This document shows, piece after piece, positions 1 through 4,743 of a stretch of 5,291 nt of DNA; positions within the stretch are counted from its first letter, which is position 1; every line of letters starts with the position of its first letter. Source of the DNA: DATLCI01 sp046714215 (lineage in GTDB: Bacteria > Acidobacteriota > Terriglobia > Terriglobales > Acidobacteriaceae); assembly GCA_046714215.1 (NCBI GenBank), contig JBKKBM010000259.1:1-5291 (forward strand), given 5' to 3'. The notes under the pieces are model-generated. The model worked only from the letters and a program-made list of their open reading frames with translations, had not been told where the DNA came from and made no database searches. Made by a program: the position numbers and the translations under genes.

Positions 1-76
1 TCTCGAGCATGAATTTGCGGATGGAAAGCGATTGTTCGTTGTCGTCGATGCAGAGGATGGTCTTTTTCGTGCGCAC
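1..76 (-). CDS. Response regulator receiver domain protein, N-terminal fragment
   Basis: The reverse strand reads from GTG at 76 off the left edge for 25 codons, giving a peptide that begins VRTKKTILCIDDNEQ and continues SLSIRKFMLE. This is the start of a CheY-like receiver domain: a hydrophobic beta-1 strand (TILCI, residues 6-10), the acidic pair D11-D12 that binds Mg2+ next to the phospho-acceptor Asp, then the start of helix 1. The phospho-acceptor Asp and any output domain lie outside the window. GTG is the only good start, because the frame is closed by TGA at 158-160 and has no ATG. The residues upstream of GTG (Arg, Phe and Leu rich) do not look like receiver sequence. A weak GGGG lies a few bases before GTG. 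Without the output domain, neither the regulator class nor its partner kinase can be named. The adjacent downstream-facing gene (PhzF-like) is on the same strand but about 300 bp away, so an operon is unlikely. Confidence 0.78.
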   Translation of the reverse strand, partial: MRTKKTILCIDDNEQSLSIRKFMLE

Positions 77-376
77 GTGGGTACCCCGAATCTCCCGGAA
101 AAGAAGCGCGAACCGCCCGCATCGTCGCGGGAAGAAGTCGCGACAAAGCGAAGCCGCTCAGGCCTCGAAAGAGAATCAATTGTTCTAGTCGTTAAAGGCG
201 AATCACTTCTTTGAGCAGAAGTGAGAATCAAAATCGTCTACGCATCCTACGGGCGGGAGGCCCATCTGTAAAGTGCAAGATTGGTACACATTTGCTTGCA
301 CAAAATACTGTCACTTGAAGATTCCGGAGAGGTGTGCATCGCGTAAGAAATCCAGCAAATCACTAAAAAGTTTTAC
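77..376. other. Intergenic region without a convincing gene
   Basis: This stretch lies between the response regulator start and the stop of the PhzF-like gene, both on the minus strand. It should hold the response regulator's promoter, but I found no -35/-10 pair good enough to call. A 30-codon minus-strand ORF (247-339) has no ribosome binding site and no recognisable sequence. The one clear structure is an 8-bp inverted repeat at 203-224, listed separately. Around 361-379 there is an A/T-rich dyad (TAAAA/TTTTA) just past the PhzF stop, too weak to call a terminator. Confidence 0.6.
203..224. repeat. 8-bp inverted repeat with 6-nt loop
   Basis: TCACTTCT at 203-210 is exactly complementary to AGAAGTGA at 217-224, with loop TTGAGC. 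It lies about 130 bp upstream of the response regulator start. There is no T-run on either side, so it is not a standard intrinsic terminator. It could be a regulator binding site or a leader hairpin of the response regulator mRNA. The symmetry is seen directly; a role is speculation. Confidence 0.4.
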
Positions 377-1294
377 TTAGGGAAGTTCGAACTCGCCGCG
401 CGCGACGATGACCGCTTGTCCGCCGACGCGCACGTTGACGATTTTGTCATCAGTGTCAGCGACGTCGGCGCGGACGTAGATGTGGCTCACGCGTTTTATC
501 TCGACGCCCTGCTCGATGAGGACGCGCTCACCACTGGCCACGACCTTGTGTTTGACCAGCCAAGCCGCGGCGCATCCGGCGGCTGAGCCCGTGGCCGGAT
601 CTTCGCCGTTGTAGAAGATCATGCGCGCGTGGATGCGGGCTTTTGGGTCGTTAGTCTGGGGGTCGTCCGTCTCGGTGCAGATGAAGTAAGCAAACTTCGC
701 GTCCGTGGTCTTCAAGTAGGCATGCGCGGTCTGCCAGGAGAAGGTATCGGTCAACGACCGCATCGCCCGCAGCGTCTTTACGGGGACGATGGCGAAGGCC
801 ATGCCGGTGGAAACGGTCTGTATGAGCACATCATCGCGAATGTCAGCGACGTCAAGGCCGGCCATGCGGGCGACGGCTGCGCGGTCATGGAGTTGTCCGA
901 ATTCAGGATCATGCTGGCGCATCTCGCCGAAGGGAGGCGCTTCACCCCGAACTTCAAAGGTGACGGGAATCTTCCCTACCCCAAGCTCGAGTTCAATGCG
1001 CTCGATGGGATGGCTGGAAAGCGTCTGCATGTAGGCGGCGGTTCCCAGCGTCGGATGTCCGGCGAACTGGAGTTCTTCGGTCGTGGTAAAGATGCGGACG
1101 CGCATGCCGCGTTCACGTTCGACAAAAGGATCGCGCTGGATGATGAACGTAGTCTCGGAAAGATTAGTCTCCTTGGCCAAGGCTTGCATCTCGGCGTCAG
1201 CGAGGCCGCGTGTCTGGGTGAAGACGGCGAGTTGGTTTCCCTGCATGGGTTGGGCGGTAAATACGTCGAGGATCACGTATGGGTAGCGGCGCAT
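377..1294 (-). CDS. PhzF family isomerase-like protein
   Basis: A complete 305-aa protein, about the usual length for the PhzF/diaminopimelate-epimerase-fold family. Seen in sequence: the N-terminal strand and substrate loop VFTAQPMQGNQLAVF (residues 11-25); NLSETTF (44-50), whose E47 matches the catalytic Glu of PhzF; FAGHPTLGTA (77-86); and the second-half motif GEDPATGSAAG (230-240). The two halves are the pseudo-repeats of the fold. In phenazine producers PhzF isomerises trans-2,3-dihydro-3-hydroxyanthranilate. Most family members sit outside phenazine clusters and have unknown small-molecule substrates. No phenazine genes are nearby, so only the family is claimed. The protein is expected to be cytosolic (no signal peptide) and is probably dimeric, as is known for the family. 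The start is supported by AGGAG at 1301-1305 on the minus strand, 6 nt before ATG. It stands alone, divergent from the selC gene. Confidence 0.93.
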   Translation of the reverse strand: MRRYPYVILDVFTAQPMQGNQLAVFTQTRGLADAEMQALAKETNLSETTFIIQRDPFVERERGMRVRIFTTTEELQFAGHPTLGTAAYMQTLSSHPIERIELELGVGKIPVTFEVRGEAPPFGEMRQHDPEFGQLHDRAAVARMAGLDVADIRDDVLIQTVSTGMAFAIVPVKTLRAMRSLTDTFSWQTAHAYLKTTDAKFAYFICTETDDPQTNDPKARIHARMIFYNGEDPATGSAAGCAAAWLVKHKVVASGERVLIEQGVEIKRVSHIYVRADVADTDDKIVNVRVGGQAVIVARGEFELP

Positions 1295-1355
1295 GCGGAA
1301 CTCCTGGGAGAGCGGTCACTGGTTAGAGCGGGCGGGTCGATTAGGATTCGCAGAC

Positions 1356-1361
1356 ATTATA
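1356..1361 (-). promoter_or_regulatory. Candidate -10 box for the PhzF-like gene
   Basis: The reverse strand reads a perfect TATAAT here, about 62 bp upstream of the ATG at 1294, giving a leader of roughly 55 nt. No good -35 hexamer lies 16-18 bp further upstream (that stretch is GC-rich, about GGCCGG), so the promoter would be weak or activator-dependent. The hexamer is observed; its use is inferred. Confidence 0.35.
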
Positions 1362-1424
1362 AGGACACGGTTGCCGCCCCGGCCCCAAAACATGATTGGC
1401 GCATCCGTTACACTGTTGTCTCGC

Positions 1425-1521
1425 GGAAGCGCATAGGGTCCGGTGATCCTCCCGGTCTTCAAAACCGGCGAGAGGCAGGTTTCCTGTCTCTGGTGTGTTC
1501 GACTCGCACACGCTTCCGCCA
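1425..1521 (+). tRNA. selC: tRNA-Sec (selenocysteine, anticodon TCA)
   Basis: The 97-nt sequence folds as a bacterial selenocysteine tRNA. The acceptor stem is GGAAGCG (1425-1431) with CGCTTCC (1511-1517), then discriminator G1518 and encoded CCA (1519-1521). The linker is AT (1433-1434). The 6-bp D stem is AGGGTC/GATCCT around the short loop CGGT (1435-1450). The anticodon stem CCGGT/ACCGG (1452-1468) encloses CTTCAAA with anticodon TCA at 1459-1461. A long variable arm has a 9-bp stem (1471-1479 with 1483-1491) and a TTT loop. The T arm is GTGTG/CGCAC around TTCGACT (1493-1509). The extended D stem, the anticodon and the large variable arm separate it from tRNA-Ser and from ordinary suppressors. 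The 8th acceptor pair, normally present in tRNA-Sec, is a C1432-A1510 mismatch. A TACACT hexamer at 1409-1414 could be its -10, without a clear -35. Its presence implies SelA/SelB/SelD and at least one selenoprotein elsewhere in the genome; none is visible here. Confidence 0.95.
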
Positions 1522-1526
1522 GTTTT
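1500..1526 (+). repeat. Direct repeat, copy 1: 3' end of selC (att-like)
   Basis: This is the 3' end of the selC gene (T loop, T-stem 3' strand, acceptor 3' strand, CCA) plus the following TTTT. It matches 3852-3878 at 24 of 27 positions without gaps, with differences at 1508, 1510 and 1522. The match then continues as a T-run and CCC with one extra T in the other copy. The 3' ends of tRNA genes are the classical targets of site-specific integrases, so this may be one end of an integrated segment. Confidence 0.55.
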
Positions 1527-1541
1527 CCCAGAATCCAACGT

Positions 1542-1554
1542 GGGTCATTGACCC
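1542..1554. promoter_or_regulatory. Dyad GGGTCATTGACCC overlapping a -35 box, possible operator
   Basis: A perfect 6-bp inverted repeat (GGGTCA/TGACCC) about a single central T lies between selC and the kinase gene. Its right half contains the TTGACC hexamer of the predicted kinase promoter. A one-base centre is too tight for an RNA hairpin, so a dimeric protein binding site is the more natural reading. No regulator is identified. Confidence 0.35.
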
Positions 1555-1576
1555 GTAGGTCAGGAAACCCTACTAT
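1549..1576 (+). promoter_or_regulatory. Predicted sigma70-type promoter of the kinase gene
   Basis: TTGACC (1549-1554, 5 of 6 to TTGACA) is followed after 16 bp by TACTAT (1571-1576, 4 of 6 to TATAAT). Transcription would start near 1583, giving a leader of about 36 nt that contains the AAAGGGA ribosome binding site of the kinase gene. It would transcribe the kinase independently of selC. Confidence 0.45.
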
Positions 1577-1618
1577 GGCGTACGCCTTCCTCCACTGCGA
1601 CAACAAAGGGACCGCAAT

Positions 1619-3841
1619 TTGATAGGGCAAACAGTTTCGCACTACAAGATCGTAGGGCAACTCGGCCAAGGCGGCATGGGTGTTGTCTATGAAGCTGAGG
1701 ACACGCAACTTGGCCGCCATGTGGCATTAAAGTTTCTGCCCGAAAAGATGGCCAATGACGCCACCGCGTTGCAGCGTTTTCAACGCGAAGCCCGGGCGGC
1801 ATCGTCGCTGAACCATCCAAACATCTGCACTATCTACGCCATTGACCAGCATGAGTCGCAATACTTCTTTGCGATGGAGCTGATCGACGGCCAGCCGCTT
1901 ACCAAGCGGATCCTGGATCGGACGTTTCAGATCGACCAGATCCTGGATATGTCGGCCCAGATCGCGGACGCGCTGGAGGTGGCCCACAGCAAGGGGATCA
2001 TCCACCGCGACATCAAGCCCGCCAACATCTTTATCAACGAACGGGGACAAGTGAAGGTCCTCGATTTCGGGCTGGCTAAGCAGATCTTCGCCGAACCCAC
2101 CCAGGGAGAAGAATCGCCCACTGCGGTGGACGACTTGACGAAAACCGGCACCACCATGGGCACGGTGTCGTATATGTCTCCAGAGCAGGCACGGGGGCAA
2201 TCGACGGATGCGCGCACCGATCTGTTCTCCTTTGGCACGGTCATCTATCAGATGGCTACCGGCAATGCGCCGTTTCCGGGCGAGACCTCGGCGGTAGTGT
2301 TTGACGCCATCCTGAACCGCGATCCGGTGCCCCCGCTGCTGTTGAACTCCAAGTTGCCACCCGAATTGCAGCGCATCATCGAAAAGTGCCTGGAAAAAGA
2401 CCGGGCCATGCGTTACCAGACAGCCAAAGAATTACGCACCGACCTCTTGCGCTTGAAACGCGACCTCGAATCCGGAAGCCGGCCGACGGCGGATTCAGGG
2501 AGCAAGCCCGGTGCGATCGCCGCACGGCTCAACGAAAAGGCGCTGGTCGTCCTGTATTTTGAGAATCTCAGCGGCGCCAAGGAAGACGAATACTTCCGCG
2601 ACGGCATGACTGAGGACATCATCACCGAACTTTCCAAGATCAAGGACTTGAAGGTCTTTCCCCGGCCCACAGTGCTGCCTTATCGCGACAAGCCGGTCAC
2701 GGCCACGCAGGTAGGCCAGCAGTTGGGGGCCGCCTACGTGCTGGGCGGAAGCATCCGTCGGGCGGGCAACCGGCTGCGCATCAATGCCCAATTGGTGGAC
2801 ACGCGCACCGATTTCCCGATGTGGAGCGAGCGCTACGACCGCGAGATGAAAGACGTCTTCGAGGTCCAGGACGAGATGGCCCGCAATATCGCGCAGGCGC
2901 TGCGCATCACGCTCTCGCCGCAGGAAGAGCAGGAGCTGGAGCGCAAACCGACGGCCAACACCCAGGCCTACGATTTTTACCTGCGAGGACGCGGCTATGC
3001 GCGAAGGCTCACGCGGGCTGACCTGGAACTGGCGGTGCAGATGTTCGAGCGCGCCATCGAACTGGACCCCGAGTTCGCTATGGCCTACGCCGGCTTGAGC
3101 CTGGTCTATTCCTTGTTCTTCGAGTGGCACGGCAAGGAAGCGGCCACTATGGAGAAGGCGCTGGCCACGTGCGAACGCGCGCTGTCATTGCAGGCCAATC
3201 TTCCCGAAGGTCTGGGTGCCCGCGCCCGCATTAACTACACGCAGCACAAGTATGACGAGGCCATTGGTTATGCGCGCCAAGCTTTGAAACTGAAGCCCGA
3301 TTGCGAGAGCGCGAATTGGTGTCTGGGACAGGCCTACTTCTCCTCCGGGCGGTACCAGGACGCGATGAAGATCGCCGACTCCGTAGTGGAGGCGGCCGGT
3401 GACGATTACAACGTCTACGTGCCCCTGATGGTCAGTGCCGAAAAGCTGGGTATGACGGAGAAGGCGACCGAGTTCCGCAAGCAGCAGACGCGCATGATCC
3501 GCCAACATTTGGATTCCGTCCCGGAGGATGTTCGCGCGCGCATCCTGCTGGCCTGCAACTATGCCGCAATGGGCACTGCGCATGAGGCCATCGCGGAGCT
3601 GAAGACCGCAGTCGCGCTGCGCCCCAAGGACGCCAATGTCCTCTACAACGCCGCCTGCGCCTACGCGCTGCTCGGGCGCAAACAGGAAGCTATCGCCCTG
3701 TTGACGCGGTCGAAGGAAGCTGGATTCCTCAACTTGGATTGGGCGACGAAAGACCCCGACCTTACCTGCCTGCATCAAGAACCAGAGTTTCAGGCGCTGA
3801 TCAGCTCGGAAACGGCCAAGGCCAACGCGGGAGAGCAATAA
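1619..3841 (+). CDS. Ser/Thr protein kinase with TolB_N-like domain and TPR repeats
   Basis: A 740-aa protein. The N-terminal Hanks-type kinase domain (about 9-280) has all key residues: Gly-rich loop GQGGMG (16-21), K38, alpha-C E57, HRDIKPAN with D131, K133 and N136, DFG 149-151, SPE 187-189, and the conserved R265. HRD makes it an RD kinase, and Thr/Ser-rich 168-184 is the likely autophosphorylated activation loop. A linker (285-303) leads to a TolB N-terminal-like/CadC-accessory-like domain (about 307-432: LVVLYFENLSG, DGMTEDIITEL, YVLGGSIRR, MWSERYDRE). TPR repeats fill about 445-735. No membrane segment is visible, so the protein should be cytosolic, unlike many PknB types with a central TM helix. 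The start is TTG: MIGQTVSHYKIV fits the family N-terminus, AAAGGGA ends 7 nt before it, and the ATG at 1575 is out of frame. It is monocistronic. Substrates are unknown; the TPRs probably dock partners. Confidence 0.95.
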   Translation: MIGQTVSHYKIVGQLGQGGMGVVYEAEDTQLGRHVALKFLPEKMANDATALQRFQREARAASSLNHPNICTIYAIDQHESQYFFAMELIDGQPLTKRILDRTFQIDQILDMSAQIADALEVAHSKGIIHRDIKPANIFINERGQVKVLDFGLAKQIFAEPTQGEESPTAVDDLTKTGTTMGTVSYMSPEQARGQSTDARTDLFSFGTVIYQMATGNAPFPGETSAVVFDAILNRDPVPPLLLNSKLPPELQRIIEKCLEKDRAMRYQTAKELRTDLLRLKRDLESGSRPTADSGSKPGAIAARLNEKALVVLYFENLSGAKEDEYFRDGMTEDIITELSKIKDLKVFPRPTVLPYRDKPVTATQVGQQLGAAYVLGGSIRRAGNRLRINAQLVDTRTDFPMWSERYDREMKDVFEVQDEMARNIAQALRITLSPQEEQELERKPTANTQAYDFYLRGRGYARRLTRADLELAVQMFERAIELDPEFAMAYAGLSLVYSLFFEWHGKEAATMEKALATCERALSLQANLPEGLGARARINYTQHKYDEAIGYARQALKLKPDCESANWCLGQAYFSSGRYQDAMKIADSVVEAAGDDYNVYVPLMVSAEKLGMTEKATEFRKQQTRMIRQHLDSVPEDVRARILLACNYAAMGTAHEAIAELKTAVALRPKDANVLYNAACAYALLGRKQEAIALLTRSKEAGFLNLDWATKDPDLTCLHQEPEFQALISSETAKANAGEQ

Positions 3842-3851
3842 TCGGCGGGTA

Positions 3852-3878
3852 CGACTCGCGCTCGCTTCCGCCAATTTT
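3852..3878 (+). pseudogene. Direct repeat, copy 2: orphan selC 3'-end fragment (att-like)
   Basis: Eleven bases after the kinase stop comes a second copy of the selC 3' end in the same orientation: CGACTCGC, then CGCTTCCGCCA (3863-3873) identical to the acceptor 3' strand plus CCA, then a T-run. It shares 24 of 27 positions with 1500-1526 (offset 2352). No D arm, anticodon arm or variable arm precedes it, so it is a fragment and not a second tRNA. One of the differences (A1508 to G3860) would still pair with the T stem as a wobble, whereas the T loop reads TACGACT instead of TTCGACT. It resembles the displaced tRNA end left when an element inserts into a tRNA gene. A partial duplication by recombination is the alternative. 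Confidence 0.55.
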
Positions 3879-3968
3879 TCCCTGGGTGACACAGGCCCTT
3901 CATCCCCCTTTTCCTGTAACCTTTCCCCTTTTTGAACATAAAGACGGCGATGTAAATGCAGGCGCATT

Positions 3969-4145
3969 CTACTCTTCCGCGAGCAGCTTGCTTAAGGTCG
4001 GCTTGTGCTTGGTGGATTTGGATTGCGATTTCTTCTTATCGTCGGGATCGCGACGGGTCGCCGGCGGCTGGCCCACGGCTGCGCGCGCCATGGCTTTGAC
4101 GGCGGTCACCGCGCGAAATCGCTTCTGCTTCTTCTTTTTGGGCAT
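3969..4145 (-). CDS. Small Lys/Arg-rich hypothetical protein (58 aa)
   Basis: A 58-aa reading frame on the reverse strand, from ATG at 4145 to TAG at 3969. It begins MPKKKKQKRFRAVTAVKAMA, continues through a Pro/Arg segment (GQPPATRRDPDD, 25-36) and a second Lys/Ser stretch (KKKSQSKSTKHK, 37-48), and ends in the short amphipathic acidic tail LSKLLAEE. It has no signal peptide, membrane segment or Cys. The strong basic character suggests RNA, ribosome or DNA contact, but that is an inference and the family is not one I can name. The coding call rests on its coherent composition and on filling the gap between two flanking genes. AAGGGA lies about 13 nt before ATG, a rather long spacing. It converges on the kinase gene (127 bp between stops) and diverges from the zinc-ribbon gene (53 bp between starts). 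Confidence 0.68.
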   Translation of the reverse strand: MPKKKKQKRFRAVTAVKAMARAAVGQPPATRRDPDDKKKSQSKSTKHKPTLSKLLAEE

Positions 4146-4187
4146 AGCGCCGAACTCATCCCTTCCGCGCCTGAACCGCGTGGCCTA

Positions 4188-4193
4188 ATTATG
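4188..4193 (-). promoter_or_regulatory. Candidate -10 box in the divergent 53-bp gap
   Basis: The reverse strand reads CATAAT (5 of 6 to TATAAT), which would start transcription near 4181 and give the small basic protein gene a leader of about 36 nt. No clear -35 is visible, and it would have to lie inside the opposite gene. The same A/T-rich patch (4186-4198) is the only plausible promoter sequence immediately before the divergent plus-strand gene. Confidence 0.3.
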
Positions 4194-4198
4194 CAATA

Positions 4199-4483
4199 AT
4201 GCGGCTGATGGAAGAGCGCGATCTTTACGACGAGAAAGAACAAAAGAAGGCGCACACGCTGACTTGTCCGCATTGCCGCCAGGCAGCGGAATACGAGGTT
4301 GGGTGGCTGGTGCGCACGAAGAAAAAACAGTTGCCGCCGCGCGCCGACGAGCGCGACCGCGCCAAATACGCTAAGGCCAAGTCGTACATGGTCCGCAAAG
4401 ACGACCTGCTGATGTGTAAGAACCTGCGCTGCCGCAAGCGGTTTGAGATTGCCGGCGTGCAATCGGTGGCGTTCTTAGAATAG
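4199..4483 (+). CDS. Small zinc-ribbon-like hypothetical protein (94 aa)
   Basis: A 94-aa protein with a CPHC knuckle at 23-26 and a second Cys pair, C73 and C78 (CKNLRC), 46 residues later: the layout of a split zinc ribbon. The stretch between them (39-67) is very basic (RTKKKQLPPR, DRAKYAKAKSYMVRK) and the tail, RKRFEIAGVQSVAFLE, would form the last strands. It probably binds Zn2+ and perhaps nucleic acid or protein, but the exact function is not recognised. There is no signal peptide or membrane segment. The start at 4199 has no Shine-Dalgarno sequence. A second in-frame ATG at 4208 has none either, and the frame is closed by TGA at 4172, so the mRNA may be leaderless or the true start may be M4. 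It diverges from the 58-aa basic protein gene, an arrangement suggesting shared control. The conserved CxxC and the composition argue for a real gene. Confidence 0.82.
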   Translation: MRLMEERDLYDEKEQKKAHTLTCPHCRQAAEYEVGWLVRTKKKQLPPRADERDRAKYAKAKSYMVRKDDLLMCKNLRCRKRFEIAGVQSVAFLE

Positions 4484-4535
4484 GGCTTTAGAGTAGAACT
4501 CTGGTAGTAGCGCTCTGCTCAAAAACCGCGCAAAA

Positions 4536-4558
4536 CCTACCAATCCTAGTAAATCCTA
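4536..4558 (+). repeat. Three helically phased CCTA repeats, possible activator site
   Basis: CCTA occurs at 4536, 4545 and 4555, that is, every 9-10 bp; the last two lie in identical AATCCTA heptamers (4542-4548 and 4552-4558). The array is centred about 107 bp upstream of the start site expected from the sigma54 promoter at 4627-4643, within the usual range for enhancer-binding protein sites. In addition, TGGTAG (4502-4507) is the inverse complement of CTACCA (4537-4542). The repeats are seen; the binding role is inferred. Confidence 0.35.
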
Positions 4559-4620
4559 CATCGTTACTTTCGGACAAGACCCTCGATTATCCCATTCCCT
4601 TTCAATCAGATAGCGGTACC

Positions 4621-4639
4621 ACCCCTTTGGCATAGGGGT
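4621..4639. repeat. 6-bp inverted repeat overlapping the -24 element
   Basis: ACCCCT (4621-4626) pairs with AGGGGT (4634-4639) around a 7-nt centre that contains the GG of the -24 box. It could be an operator for a repressor competing with sigma54 polymerase, or incidental to the promoter sequence. No T-run follows, so it is not a terminator. Confidence 0.3.
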
Positions 4640-4643
4640 TGCA
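4627..4643 (+). promoter_or_regulatory. Sigma54 (RpoN) -24/-12 promoter
   Basis: TTGGCATAGGGGTTGCA matches the RpoN consensus TGGCAC-N5-TTGCW with one change (T for the final C of the -24 box) and with the required 10 bp between GG and GC. Transcription would start about 12 bp past the GC, near 4654, giving a leader of about 90 nt before the ATG at 4744. No competing sigma70 promoter of good quality lies between here and that gene. RpoN promoters need an ATP-dependent enhancer-binding protein, for which the upstream CCTA repeats are a candidate site. Confidence 0.65.
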
Positions 4644-4743
4644 CCTTACAAGGTTGACCGGCCGGCGTTGTGGGTTAGGGCCTCGAGGTCGGCTGGCCGT
4701 TTGTCAAAGTCCAAAAATAAGGTTCTGAGAAGGGACACACAAC

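Noticed and set aside
282..299. Sigma54-like TTGGTAC...TTGC sequence
   Set aside because: GG and GC are separated by 9 bp, not the strictly required 10, and no gene lies downstream on that strand.
247..339. 30-codon minus-strand ORF in the left intergenic gap
   Set aside because: No ribosome binding site and no recognisable sequence; its length is expected by chance.
629..1558. 309-codon plus-strand frame antisense to the PhzF-like gene
   Set aside because: It lies opposite a gene with intact family motifs and runs on across the selC gene; its composition (His/Arg/Gly-rich, no motif) is that of an antisense shadow in GC-rich DNA.
1316..1720. 134-codon minus-strand frame across selC
   Set aside because: It reads through the complement of a tRNA and of the kinase start, so it cannot be an ordinary gene.
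2495..3130. 211-codon minus-strand frame
   Set aside because: Antisense to the TolB_N-like/TPR part of the kinase; no domain and an atypical His/Gln/Val-rich composition.
3880..3935. Possible terminator after the kinase gene (CCTG/CAGG, pyrimidine tract)
   Set aside because: The stem is only 4 bp and the following tract is mixed C and T, so it does not meet the form of an intrinsic terminator.
3185..3967. 260-codon minus-strand frame
   Set aside because: Antisense to the TPR half of the kinase gene and spans its stop and the tRNA fragment; no recognisable domain.
4490..4502. AGAGT/ACTCT hairpin after the zinc-ribbon gene
   Set aside because: A 5-bp A/T-containing stem with no U-tract; too weak for a terminator.
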